Shown piece by piece: positions 25,901-37,881 of a DNA stretch of 64,000 bases. The stretch spans positions 11,222,001 through 11,286,000 of the forward strand of contig CM038919.1 of assembly GCA_021904315.1 (NCBI GenBank). Direction: 5' to 3'. Source of the stretch: Sphagnum magellanicum. Lineage: Eukaryota; Streptophyta; Sphagnopsida; Sphagnales; Sphagnaceae. Numbering within the stretch: the first letter of the stretch is position 1; every line of letters starts with the position of its first letter. The translations under genes and the position numbers were made by a program. Below the pieces are notes generated by a model. It ran no database searches and was not told where the DNA came from. It was given only the letters and a program-made list of their open reading frames with translations.

Positions 25901-27014
25901 GCACCATTGTATTGGTTAGATCCAACAACATTAGTTCATTTGGTGTGTTAGGTTTCTTTCCACTACGTGTAACATCAATAATTGTGCATTGTAAGAAGGG
26001 GAAGATTTGTGTTTTGTTGAAGGATCAATAGGTGCATTCTGGATGGAGGAGGTAGGGTTGGACAAAATAGGGTGTGGTGTAATGTCGGAGGTGGGAGATT
26101 GTAGTAATGCATCCAAATGCCATGAGATTCTGGCAATGGAAACATTTACATGTTTTGTACAACAACCACCCTCTAGTCCTTTTAGTTTTAAGGATCTATC
26201 TTGGTGGGTTGAGTTGCGATGAACACCTAAGCATGATATAGAAACAGATACCATATGGAAAAAGGTGTATGTGGTTCATGTTCCATGGGTTGGGGTTCTA
26301 GATTTTCTAGCTGGAAAAGAAAACAGGGGAGATGTGCAATGTATGTTCATTAGGAAAGACCACCAAATGAACTCAATATTGAAAAATCCTAAACCCAACA
26401 ACTATCAGAAAAACATGAGGTAAATACCTTGATTCCCAAATGACTAGGTATTATTTTGAAACATGGAACATGAACATGAGAAATTTTTTCAATTGTAGTA
26501 GGTTGTAACAATCTTCTTTCACATGTTTTTGTGTTATGCAACTACTAACTTTGATGAAATGTTTGAAGTATCACCTAAACCCAACTAATTGTATCGGGAA
26601 TATGCAAGGTCCAATGCCAAACATAAAAATAGGGAAGTTGAAGTGGAAGAACAAAAACAACCAAGAGGCAATTAATGAGGGGCACAAGGGTCCTCAAATT
26701 TCGATGAAAAGTCAAGGTGATGGCCATAAGAAAGGTTGTTGTTGTTTTTTCACATTGAAACAATTTTACTTGCACCCAACCGTTGGTGAAATTTGTTATG
26801 GCACATTGTAACATGTAAACAAATTGGGCCTTGTTGTTCACGGAATTGTGAAATGTGGATTAAGGTTGGCAATCTCTTTGCACATATTGGAGGAGACTCA
26901 AGCATTTGTGTTGGAGCACCTTCGATTGGGCCTAAACATCTATCAAGTGATGAACAAACACAAAGCTCAAATGAAGGATATGATGGAGAACGGTGTTGAA
27001 CTATCATGAAATTT

Positions 27015-27017
27015 GTT
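27015..27017. other. target-site duplication GTT, left
   Basis: GTT directly before the CACTA terminus at 27018. The same triplet follows the right terminus at 29802-29804. Confidence 0.8.
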
Positions 27018-27485
27018 CACTACAAGAATTCATGGTTTATTTGACTTGAAAAACTAATAAAAAACAACCCAAAAGTGACAAATGTTCAACTTGACTAATA
27101 TGTGTTTTAGACAAGTCATATTGAACATGTCAATTTTGACTAGGTCGTTTTGACTCGGTCTTTTTGAATGGGTCATTTTGACTAACTGTTCAAAATCTGG
27201 GCATCAATTTTTTTGGTAATTAATTTTTATTTATTTACCTACCTACCTTTTAGCTAGCTACCCTACCTACTAACCTACATACCTACCCTAATAATTAATG
27301 AATAATTTTAATTTAATTTATTAAAAAATATTCGCTTAGTTATTAACCTAGCTACCTAGCCTAGGTAAACTAGGTAGCTAGGCCACCCACTCAACCTAGG
27401 TAGGTTAAGTAAGCTAGGCCACCTTGCCGAGGCCGCCAACTTGAATTAACTAAGCCACCTAACTAAGGTAGTGGCTTAGATTGCA

Positions 27486-27552
27486 AGTGTGGGGATTTAA
27501 ATTCCTCACCTTCACTTTGAGGAGTCAAATCTTTACCATTGCACCACCACCT
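27486..27552 (-). other. tRNA-like (SINE-like) stretch inside the CACTA element
   Basis: On the minus strand, GGTGGTGCAATGGTAAAG resembles a pol III A box, and GAGGAATTTAAATCCCCACAC about 40 bases on resembles a diverged B box (G-G-T-T-C-A-A-A-T-C-C). No acceptor stem or complete cloverleaf can be drawn. At best it is a tRNA-derived fragment; it may be chance. Confidence 0.25.
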
Positions 27553-28129
27553 TCATACGGTGAGAATATTTGTGAACATATTGTAATAAACATGTTCAAT
27601 TTTTTTTACACTACTTACAAAGGTAGATAGGAAGATAGATAGGGACATAGGAAGGTCAAACATAATACATCACAAATTTATAGGCTTCATGGATTCATTC
27701 AAAATCTGTGCGAAATGTGTTATTTCATGGGTTTGTATCATTTACACACGAATGTCATGCATTATTTAAACACGGAAGTCGTGTGCACAACTTTCGTGTG
27801 TAAATAATACGAATAAACACACAACATTTTTGTCTAAACAATGCATATGACATTCATGTCTAAACAATGCACACAACATCGATGTTCAAACATTATAAGT
27901 ATATGAATGACATATGTGTTTATTCCATATGAACTTATGAAAAGAAAATTTCGCACAACTATTATTACTAAATTGTGACCCATGAAGTTTGTGATGTAAT
28001 TCTAGGATACCTAGGCTAGGCTACCTATGATATGTACTCTATACTAACTAGCCTAGGCTATAACCTATACCAACATGAATTATTTAACATATTAGCCTAT
28101 GCATAGGTACTAACCTAAATTATGCTACA

Positions 28130-29330
28130 TTAGGCTATTATACTAGACTATATACTAGCTAGATGTAAATTTAGGTAGGGGCTATGTTAGGCTATGTAGG
28201 TCTAGGTAGGAGGTATGTGTGGGCATCCTAGGCCTACTTCTAGGGGTTATGTAAGGCTATGTAGGCCTATGTAGGTTATGTAGGCTTAGGTAAGAGGTAT
28301 GTATGGGTTACCTAAGCCTACTTAGGGGCTATGTAAAGCTATGTAGTGGTTATGTAAGCTATGTAGGCTTAGGTAGGGTATAAGTAGGGGCTATGTTAGG
28401 CTATATATGTTGGCCTAGGTAGGAGGTATTTTTGTGCTACTCATACCTATCTAGGGGCTATGTAAGGCTATGTAAGGGTTATGTTTAGGCATAAGTAGGG
28501 GCTATGTAAGGTTATGTCATGATTATGTAGGTTATGTAGGCCTAGGTAGGCTCCAAGTAAGGCTATGTTAAGCTATGTAGGCCTAGGTAGGGTTAAATAA
28601 AAGCTATGTTAGGCTATGTAAGCCTAGGTAAGATCTAAGTAGGGGTTATGTTAGGTTATATACATGTTGGCTTAAGTAGGAGGTATTTATGATTTTGGGC
28701 TACTAGGCTACTTAAAGGTTATATATGTAAAGATATGTAAGGATATGCAGGGGTGATGTTTAGGCATAATTGGTAAGGGCTATGTAGGGTTATTTAGGGG
28801 TTATGTAGGTTATACATAAGCCTAGGTAGGCCAGTCTAAGTAAGGGCTATGTTAGGCTATGTAGGGTTAAGGAAAAAATATGTAGGGGTTATGTAAGGCT
28901 ATGTAGGGTTGTGTCTAGCTAGGCATAGGTGAGAGCTATGTAGGGCTATATAGGGGTTATGCATGCTATGTAAACCTAAGTAAAGTCTATGTAATAGTTA
29001 TTTAACTAGGTTTACATAAGGGCTAAGTAAGGCATGATTATTAGGCTATGCAGGGGTTATGTTGGCCTATGTAAGAGTTATATATGTAGCTAGGGGCATA
29101 GGGGCCGGGTACTTAGGCATACATAAGGGCCAATATTATTAGGGTTATATTGTAGGCTTATGGAAAGGTTATGTAGGCTTAAATACGAGCTACGTAGGCC
29201 TATGTAAGGGCCATATAGGCCTAGATAAGCCTTAATTATATATAGCCCTACATACATTGGCCCTACATAGCCTACACCATAACCTTTACATTGCCTAGCT
29301 ACCAAATCTGCAAACCAAAGACTAAGTACT
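28130..29330 (+). repeat. degenerate minisatellite on the theme GGCTATGTAGGCCTAGGTAGG
   Basis: Variants of GGCTATGTAAGGCTATGTAG and GGGGTTATGTAGGCTTAGG repeat for about 1.2 kb. It occupies the core of the CACTA element, the same position as the minisatellites in the 3212, 7560 and 10623 elements. Toward 29400 the complementary theme (CCTAGCTACC) appears. Confidence 0.8.
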
Positions 29331-29801
29331 AGGCTAGCATAGGCTCACTTAAGATATAACCTAGGTTCATGTAGGCTCACATAGATGTACCTATGCTAAT
29401 CTAGGCCTATCATTTATTTACCTACCCTTCTACCTATCTTCCCTACTTTAATTTCCTACCTCCTAATTACCTATCTATATGTGACTTACTTACAACTTGT
29501 AAACACTTACATGTAATATTTTCTTTTCTAAAATTTATGGTTGTACATGTTCCATTTGGTTCCATGTCTCATTTGACTACACCCATGTCCATTTTGACTA
29601 AAAAGGTTCAATTTTGGTCATATTTGATTAAATGTCACAATGACCAAGTAGTCAAAAAAGTCATTTTAATCAAATGAACCAATCAAAAAAGACATGTCAC
29701 TTTAGCCACTAGGGGCCTTTAGTCAAATTGAACAAATTTTTAGTCAAAATGGACATGGCAATCAAGTTGGATCACTTGAAAAGCCATGAATTCTTGTAGT
29801 G

Positions 29802-29804
29802 GTT
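29802..29804. other. target-site duplication GTT, right
   Basis: GTT directly after TTGTAGTG. It pairs with 27015-27017. Confidence 0.8.
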
Positions 29805-30360
29805 CTCGAGTGAACAAAACATTCGTAACATGGCAAGTAAGCTAGCAAAGGAGACATACAAGAAGCACAAGAATGACGCACAAAGTGTGTAGATGTGGAT
29901 GGTTGAGAACAAAGACAAGGTTTTATTTTACCAAAAAATTGGTGTTCAAGTTGAAGGAAATCTTCAAGGTAGGGACACAAACCCAATGGCAAAGGGAAAT
30001 GATGTTACGATGTGGCCATGAGAGTGGTGTTTCTATTGATGCCACTTTCTAAACGAATGATAAGAAGGTATATAACCATGACTAACAATTGAATGTGTGT
30101 CATGTATGTGTTCACTTTGTTATAACCACTCACTTAAACAATATCACATTGGTTTTGTAGTTTCGATTGTACACAATGATGGTGTTTGACAAATGGTACA
30201 ATGAAGTCCTTGTGGTGTACATTATCACATCAAGTTACAAGCAATGTGATTTGGCCCCCTAAATGGATGCATTAAACAAAAGCTTGTTGATGGTTAAGAG
30301 CGATTAGCATCCAAATGCCTTCATTGTGGATGATGCGAGGGCAAAGATAAATAGCCAAAG

Positions 30361-31447
30361 GTAAATTCCTTATCAAGAAATTATGTGTTGTGGGTGCCTA
30401 TTACTAGCCGCATTTTCTGTTGCAAGTTCATGTTGGTAGCCAAGATATGTATTATGGTGGTTATTATTGGGAGGGTTAAATGTTTTGGAATCTTGTTTTT
30501 AGCGAGGTTATGTGTTGTAGGTTTTTGCAAGTGGGGATGTTACATGATGTTGATGCCAATTATGTCAAATTATGTCATGTGTAGTATCCTCACTAGCCAC
30601 GTTATGTGTAGTGGCTATTAGTTACTAGCCTAGTTATGTGCCATGGGTTCGTCTTATTGTCCACGGTATGTGTTCTTCATGCCAATTATAGTGGAGAACA
30701 TTAAATAGGCCAAAAGAAATGAATGTAGTTAGTACAAAAGTACTATTATATTATTTTTTCTAGTCTTAACATTTGCCTGGTTTATTTTCATTTTGTCATG
30801 CCTAGGCATGTTTTGAATCCATGTTATGCATGTTATGAACACACTAGGGGTATAAAGAAGTATGTAACATATTACTTGGCATGTTATGTGAGGTTACAAA
30901 TGCAAAACATGTCGTATTATATGAGGTTACAAATGTAAAACATGCTAGAGTGTCACTTAAGAAAATATGGATGGGGGCAAATGGGTAGACTAGAGGAAAA
31001 AATTGCAATAACATTTTTTTATTAATTGCATTCATTTTCTTTGACCTATTTAATATTTTCCATTACTAGCCAAGGTATGTCATGTGGGTGCCTATTACAA
31101 CACCATCTATGATTATGGATGCATGTTCCAAACCAAGATATGTGTTATGGATGCATGTTATGAACCAAGTTATGTGTTGCAAGTTAATGATACAGGAAAA
31201 ACAATGTGTTGTGGATGTATGTTATTTTCCAAGTAATAGCTATTGGATTCATGCCTTGTGGGATCATGTTATGGGCAGATGTATGTGTTGCTAGTTCTTG
31301 TTGCTAGTGACATAGGTATCATGGGTTCCTACTACTAAGCACATTTTTGTGTTATAGGTTCTTATTATTAGCCATGTTCGTGTTTCATGTTACTAGCTAT
31401 TTGTGGGGATTGATGGTAGTGAGTCTATTTCATTGCATGCAACATAG
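30361..31447 (+). other. large intron of the MULE transposase relic, filled with repeats
   Basis: Donor CCAAAG|GTAAAT at 30360/30361 and acceptor AACATAG|GATGG at 31447/31448. Joining gives ...NSQRMVWPQTKVFL in frame, where related transposases read on from the DDA motif to a WP-x-x-K-V-F-L motif. The interior holds degenerate repeats around TATGTGTTGTGGGTGCCTAT and TTACTAGCC, and an inverted-repeat element. Confidence 0.6.
30693..31061. mobile_element. small inverted-repeat (MITE-like) element in the MULE intron
   Basis: A 33-bp end at 30693-30725 (GGAGAACATTAAATAGG, then CCAAAAGAAATGAATG) is repeated inverted with a few mismatches at 31029-31061 (read inward GGAAAATATTAAATAGG, then TCAAAGAAAATGAATG). 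The span is 369 bp and has no coding capacity. The same end sequence occurs singly at 15511 and 51274. No clean target duplication was seen. Confidence 0.5.
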
Positions 31448-32554
31448 GATGGTGTGGCCCCAAACAAAGGTTTTCTTGTGCTTATGGCACATTTGTCGAG
31501 CTTGGTTAAAACAAGCCTGCATCAAAATCAAAGATGTAACTATTCACACAATTGCATTGAGATCCTTGGGAGAGATCATGTACAACACCAATTGCCTAGA
31601 TGACCAAGACATGGATGCATGGGTGAAATGTGAGGTGGAGAGAGTGGCAAACAATTTGCTAGCTACAAAAGCATTTTGGATGTATGTGAAATCTGAATGG
31701 CTATCGAAAATTGAAATGTGGATGGTAGGTAATCAAAACCTTCTTTATGCAATACAAATGCGGCCATCAAGAATTACCATGCAAATCTAAAAACAATTCT
31801 TCATTCATCTAAAGGAAGATTTCATAGAAGATAGATTGATTGGGTGATACATGCCCTTGTTGGTGACGTCTTGCTACACTACTGGTACAATGCACTACGA
31901 AAAAATAATGGGTTTGTGATGAATGGAAAATAGGAATAATTAATGATCAATGTTGTTTTCAAAGCACGGATGATACTTGATTCATGTGTCATGTTACCAA
32001 CCATAGCTTCCAGGGTGGCCCTTGTTACATCCAAAAAATACCCACACAAGAGATATTAGGTCCACAACCCTAAATTTGAATCGGCATCTTTTGATTGTCC
32101 ATGCACACAATGTGGCAACATATGCAAGCACCAAGTGAAGGTGTTGCAACTTCTCCACCCGAAACTTGTAGAAGGGACCATAACACATTATTGTGGTGCC
32201 TTGAAGGGGACTGTTGAAGGGGGCTTACAACATTTGTTTAGTCCTTAGGGAGGATGTTCACTTGGCAGCATTGGATACACGCCTTCGACGTCAAGAACAC
32301 GAAATGAAACGTGTAAAATAGGCTTAGGAGACAAGATTTGTCAGCTTCAATTTGAGTTGGTTGAAGAAGCATGGGACAGTCAAGTACTCTTAGACCATCT
32401 ACTTACATTGATCCAAATTGTGGCTAGGAAGCAGAAGATATTAAAAATAGATATTGACCATGGCTTGATACCTTTTGGTGGTGTTGCTAAATTCAAGTGT
32501 AACTTGGACAACAATGGATGGAGTTTGAAGTGGCAAAAGGATTTTTTGGAATAA

Positions 32555-33832
32555 TGGTCATGTTAATACAACAAGGTTTTCCCGGATTACCATGTGGGGT
32601 TATTATTGCTGAAACCCCTAGGTAGAAATCCTTCAAATACTCACCATTGTTTTTTGGTGAAATGTTGATATGAATGATCCAATGGAGTTTAACTAAAAGA
32701 AATAAATGTTGTTTTCCATCTATTTGATCGATGGATTGATTGTGCGTGTATTTTTGTGATGAAGTCACATGTGGGCTACAATGGTACCTTTAGAAACACA
32801 ACTTGGGCAAATTTGGGTAGTTCATGGTGTGATTTGGTATATTCAATCACTAATATATTTGTTAGGCCAAGTTATGAGCACTTTCACATGTGTTAGTTAT
32901 GTCCAATGGGTATATATATGTTATGCAAACACGTGAAAGTAGTGTTGCACTATTTTAATCCATCATTGTTCATTGTTAAATGAATTAATTTACAAAGTGA
33001 GATATATGTTATAGAATTAATGCAAATATACATATTCTTTCATTGGACTTTAATGGGGTACAATAGGTTGAGTACGAAATACAATGTGGGAATCGCAATC
33101 ATCAAATAAACTAAACAACCTACATGTAATAAATTTCCTAAAATGTGTTTATGTTCATTTCTACTACACTATTTGTTTGGGCCATTACATTTCCATGCAT
33201 TTGATAAGCTTGGTTTGGGTTTTATGCTGGGGGCAATGGGAGTGGGTCGTTGCCTCTTTCTTTTCCATTTAAGAGCAACCTTTGTTTCACCACCAATTGT
33301 GGATTGATCTATATTAACTATAATAACTAGAATAACATGTGTGTTTAGGAAAGAGAGCCCTTTTAGATTGTGGGGGACTTCTTGTTGGGGTTTCTTGTGA
33401 TCATTATGCAAGGTAGATTTTGTTGTTGTGGAACCATGAACAATTGCTTCATAACCAAGTGGAATGTCTTTTGATGTTGGCATGTGAGGGAGCTAGTAGC
33501 CCTTACTATCATCCTTCACTATCAATTACTCCACTAGTGTTTGGATAACACAATATTCAATTTTTCTTACTAATTCCTCTTGCCATGAATTGCCTTAATC
33601 AAAACCAACAAATTATACGATCAAGTTAGTAGTGCATAATTGTTACATGGTTGTAGTGACTACTTGTTACATGTGTTCTCATATGAAACAACAAGGTGGC
33701 CTATTCATCATGTATATTTAATTGAGCTTATGCTATCACTATATATATTAACAATATGTAACATGCATAAAAAGTGATATGACAAGTTGAGTTTGAATTC
33801 ACAAGATGACCATGAAATGAAGCTAGTGTCTT
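32555..33832. other. intergenic between two transposon genes, no gene seen
   Basis: Contains short unrecognised frames (33084-33272 plus, 33483-33169 minus). It probably holds the 3' flanks of the MULE and of the minus-strand Ulp1-type element. No terminal repeats were found. Confidence 0.4.
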
Positions 33833-36800
33833 TCATCCTTGTAAGTAAGTTCTAAAGTTAAAGACAACTTGGTGGCCACATTCCCATGAGTTATTTTGAG
33901 CAAAAACCTTGGGTAGAATGGTATCCACATTGGCAAATGTTTTGAAATCTGCATCTTCATTTAAGCCCTAGAAAGGGCCCGTGCAATGCGCACATTTTGA
34001 GCAAACTCCTTGGACAATCTACTATTGTGGAACCTTGGTATAGAATCACAATGAATGGTGCATCCTTCTTCCATGATGTATAGGGACCAATGGTTTTTGT
34101 CCAAATATGGCACAACCACAATGTTACTTAAAAGTGAATCATGTTTAAAATAATTTGTCCCCCAACTTTTTGTCCCTTTTCCATTCTTAAGTTTAATATT
34201 GAATAACCTATAAGCTTGCATTTTACAAAATGTACCTAGACTTGTTTGACACAACATTATTTGCAAGTCTATGTACAAGCATGAAAGCCAACTACTTGTC
34301 ACACATGGGTGCTTCAAAGTTTGTGAAACATTCAAGATCCAATAAAAATATGTTGATTTCCATGCTTTTAAGGCCCGTGAAGAAAACAATGTATTCCAAT
34401 CCATCCGAAGTTGTGTTAGTTCTCAATTCATCTAGCAACTTGTCAACACTACAAAAAAGTAGAGATAATCTAGTAACATGTTTGCACCAATGTTGCACAA
34501 TATATGGCAAGCAAAAACCAACTTTAACATCCACCTATCAAATGATGGGAGTAAGTGATAACCTAAAAGTTTGCCACAAGTGTTGTAATGTTTGATCTTT
34601 CAGGGGCATAATATGACAATGTGACATTATCATGGACAATGATTATTGATTTTCCTTGTAGGGTCCAAAGATGGCTAGAACATGCACTTCATTATATAAT
34701 GTACAACCCGCAATTTGCAATGTCATTGCTAATGCAAGCTCCTTGTTGAGGTTTATTCCTGGCCAATCCACATGGGGTTTGTAATCTAAATCTTGGCTTG
34801 CCAAACACATGTGTAAATCTAATTTGGTTGCATTTGATGTTTGGATCAAACTACGACAAATTACCCAACTAGTTAAAGTGTAAGCTTGACCCAAACTCGC
34901 AGAGGTTTGTTAGGTGGGTTATAATAGTTTAAATTTGGTTTAAGTTGGGTGAAATTTTTTTGCAATAAACTATTTAGTTTGAAATTAAACTGTGTTAGAT
35001 TTTGTGTTGTTCACGTTAAGATTGTCGTAGGTAAATACATAGTGGATGTAGCAACTTTGGTATTTTGTTGTTCAAGCAAACCATGTTATGCTAGCACCAC
35101 CATGAGTTGATTGTCCTCCCCACTAGTTGTGCAATGGTGTTGGTCCATTGCATCAATGAGCATGTGGGTAGTTATTGATGTTAGGCCATGGGTGAGAAGG
35201 TTATCACCATTAAAGACTTCAATGTTCCACCCCACAAATAATTATTCCCCATCTAAGTACCTTTGCATGTGAGAATCCTTCAATTTCATCCATGTAGCTA
35301 CCCTTGATTCATGCTCAACTAATTCAAAACTTAGAATGCCTCCTAACCCAAGTTTTTAAAAAATTGGTTGGTAGAGGTAAATGTTTGCCATGTTACACCA
35401 CATTATAGGAAAACGGAAATATGTTACAATTTTGTCTACTATAGAAAAGAAGCATGCTACGCATCTAACATTCATCAAACTGAAAGAATGGTGTTCATAG
35501 GGATGACTTACAAACCTGTTCTTGCAATAAGCCATCCAAGATCAACGTCTTCTTTTCGCATCAACCATTTTGTGAGCATGGAATCAAAGCAATTGCCAAC
35601 AACACCCCATTCATGAATTTGCTAACCATCAATGAAATCCTTCTTACTAGCCATTGCAAAATCTTGGATGGCTCGTAGTTGGACATTTTGTGCCCAAGTA
35701 TAAAATCCTAGCCACCAACTAGAACAATCTATTAGCTTCTCGTATTTAGACTGGGCTTGGGCTTGCCAACCTTCTCGTACCAATGACCCCACCTTGCCTA
35801 CAAACAACATGGGCCCTTCTTCTCACATTATTGTGAGGATTGTTTGCCATGGCCTACTATTCAACCCTTTAAAAAGCCATTGTCCATAATTTTTTTCAAT
35901 AGCACCTCACAATGAGTGCGCCAAAGGAATTTGTAACCCTTTTGAGAATGTGTATAACTTAAGAAACCTAGCACACCATGGAATTGGGTAAAACATACCA
36001 ACCCTTTCCATGTTATAGATTCCATCACATATGGTTATGGCTTCATTGTTACTATGTGTCCAAGAAAAGTTTGATGCAAGGGCCCTCAAAGTAGGAATTG
36101 TTATGAAGATGTCAAAGACTGGGTGCCACCCCCACTTTCTTTGTTCGATTTTTGGAGCAACAATTACATCAAAGTTGTGCATTTTGTTGTCCATGTATTC
36201 AACAATCCTCTTTTCACATTCCTCCCACCATTGGGCTTCAAGCTTCTTGTTATTTCGTTCCTGTAACTTGTGCTCAATATATTCAACCAATGCATGGAAT
36301 TCATCCTCCAAAGTTGTAGGGTTCACCACATGAGTAACAGAAATGTTCACAACATTTTGTTGTGAGTTTGTGCAACAATGTTATGGAAAATAAATAAAAC
36401 CAAAGTTAGAGGTTGGATTTAGAGGGTTACAAATGGGTTGCATGTTATAGAAGCTTCTTTTTGTAGAGCTCCAAAACAATATGGCATTATAAACCAAAAA
36501 TATCATAAATGTAGAAGTGGAAGCATTTGTAGTTTATTTGATCTTTGTGGGTCCACAACCCAAATGATGCCATAAACATGTTATTAATCCATTCATCCCA
36601 TCCCTCTGGACAAGCCTAATAACTTGCAAGTCTGGCCTCAAAATCATCCAAGGAAAAGTTCTCCCAATCAAACTTCTTCAACATGTAGGGAAGCAAGTGA
36701 AACAACCTTGGTTATAGCTTGAATGGTAGAGGTACAGGAGGTTCCCATGGGACCATGACATGTTGATCAACTTCAACCTCCACAAGTTTTCGGTAATGAT

Positions 36801-37881
36801 TATGGGCCCCTTGGATGTCTCTCAATGCGTGCAAGTCTCATAAAATAATGTTTGGGTGTAGTGGAGATGGATGGATCATGTGTGAAGGTGCGAAGATACT
36901 TTGATTTCCACCCGCCATGTTGGGATGAGGTGGACTTGATATTGTAGAATTTCTTGCCTTTGACATGTCTTAGAGCATGTCTTGGCCTTAAATACCGAGG
37001 CCTTTGTTGTCCCGCTTTTGTCCATCATCAAATGAGTCTTGTTTATGCTACCAACAGTGGTAGTCGTATCTTAATCATTTGAAGGCAACACCCTGGTTTC
37101 CTTGGTAATGTGGTTTGAACCTTTGAACTCATTTACATCCAACTCTTCCTCTTCATGTGGCATATCCAACACGAAGCTTTCAATTGATGTACTTGCATGT
37201 TGTTTTTTGGGTGATGGCCTTGCCTTACATCTTCCCATCCTTTGTCCAAGAGATTTCAACAAACCTTTTCGATGCTCTCTACTATAACAAAGTCTAGCAA
37301 TAAACATTTTGGAGATTTTAATTTGCACACTTGGACATGAATGTGTTCGGCATTGACTAGAGTTCTCTCTAAGGTTGCTTCTGCATCTACTTCAACTTAA
37401 GTCCTCATCTTCGATTCAATAGAGGAGGCATCGTTTTTCTCAATTTGCCACTTTAATTCCTTTGCAATTGCACATTAGCCAGATTAGTCAACACTGGAAT
37501 AGATATGGGATTATTTGTTATCGAGTCCTTAGGAGCATTCAAGCATTCTTTAGACCTATGGTAAAAAAATTACAATTTACTTGACCATTCCCCTCCACAA
37601 TACACACACTGGAAGTTAAAACGATCTTTATCCCCATTTAATGGGGTCACACATGATGAAAAAATCTCTAGTAGAAGTTCATTGTATAGTTTAGGAGTGA
37701 CCCATTGTTCTATAAAGCGAGTAGAGCTCAACTTCACATAATACCTCAATAACCTTTCATCTGCAACAGCTTCTTGCAACTTTAGAATTGCAGATTCACT
37801 AGGGGGGGAGAGAGAGAAAGCGAGAGAAGGCAGAGTTTTGATGGATGGTTCGGAAGTTCCAGATTTCATCTTCAATCTCAT
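33833..37881 (-). pseudogene. decayed transposon gene ending in an Ulp1 (C48) cysteine protease domain, copy 2
   Basis: Protein-like text runs down the minus strand. It begins with MKSGTSEPSIKTL and FIEQWVTPKLYNELLLEIF, then FQCVYCGGEW (a CxxC), up to 37570. A Lys/Glu-rich part (37328-37071) follows, then a stretch ending WDEWINNMFMASFGLW (about 36960-36540, with stops), and long open pieces at 36350-35907 and 35810-35622. The C-terminal protease has the expected residues: His in KNHWSLYI and Asp in IHCDSI (ORF 34404-33961). After a one-base frame change come Gln in VFAQNNS and Cys in WECG near 33880, with a stop at 33835-33833. Ulp1 domains of this kind are carried by plant MULE and CACTA elements. 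Multiple stops and shifts make it inactive. Related pieces lie at 16390-18000 and 24023-24241. Confidence 0.65.

Larger units (their letters stand above)
27018..29801. mobile_element. CACTA (En/Spm-type) non-autonomous element inside the MULE gene
   Basis: Perfect 18-bp terminal inverted repeats, CACTACAAGAATTCATGG at 27018-27035 and its complement at 29784-29801, are flanked by GTT on both sides (27015-27017, 29802-29804). CACTACAAGAA is the classic plant CACTA end, and 3-bp duplications are the rule for the superfamily. Subterminal repeats TTTTGACT (left, about 27120-27190) and AGTCAAAA (right, about 29580-29760) are in opposite orientation, as expected for transposase-binding arrays. There is no transposase; the 2.78-kb interior is repeats. 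Removing the element and one GTT rejoins the MULE frame, so it inserted into the transposase gene after that gene existed. Confidence 0.93.
26260..32554 (+). pseudogene. decayed Mutator-like (MULE) transposase gene, interrupted by a CACTA element
   Basis: Blocks typical of plant MULE transposases appear in order. VYVVHVPWVGVLDFLAG lies near 26270. A KKGCCCFFTLKQFYLHPTVG block is near 26730. IRNMASKLAKETYKKHKND resumes near 29825 after the inserted element. Then come SGVSIDATF (about 30025-30049, first catalytic Asp), FIVDDA (about 30320-30337, second Asp), VFLCLWHICRAWLK (about 31473), and a SWIM-type CPC...CKH zinc motif near 32093-32130. The gene ends with WSLKWQKDFLE and a stop at 32554. 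Two introns keep phase: 30068-30160 and 30361-31447. In-frame stops (for example 30050-30052) and a frameshift near 29970 show it is inactive. Terminal inverted repeats were not found. Confidence 0.8.

Noticed and set aside
34447-34620. CACTACAAAAAAGTAG as the left end of another CACTA element
   Set aside because: No matching right end or 3-bp duplication was found nearby; the word may be part of the decayed coding sequence.
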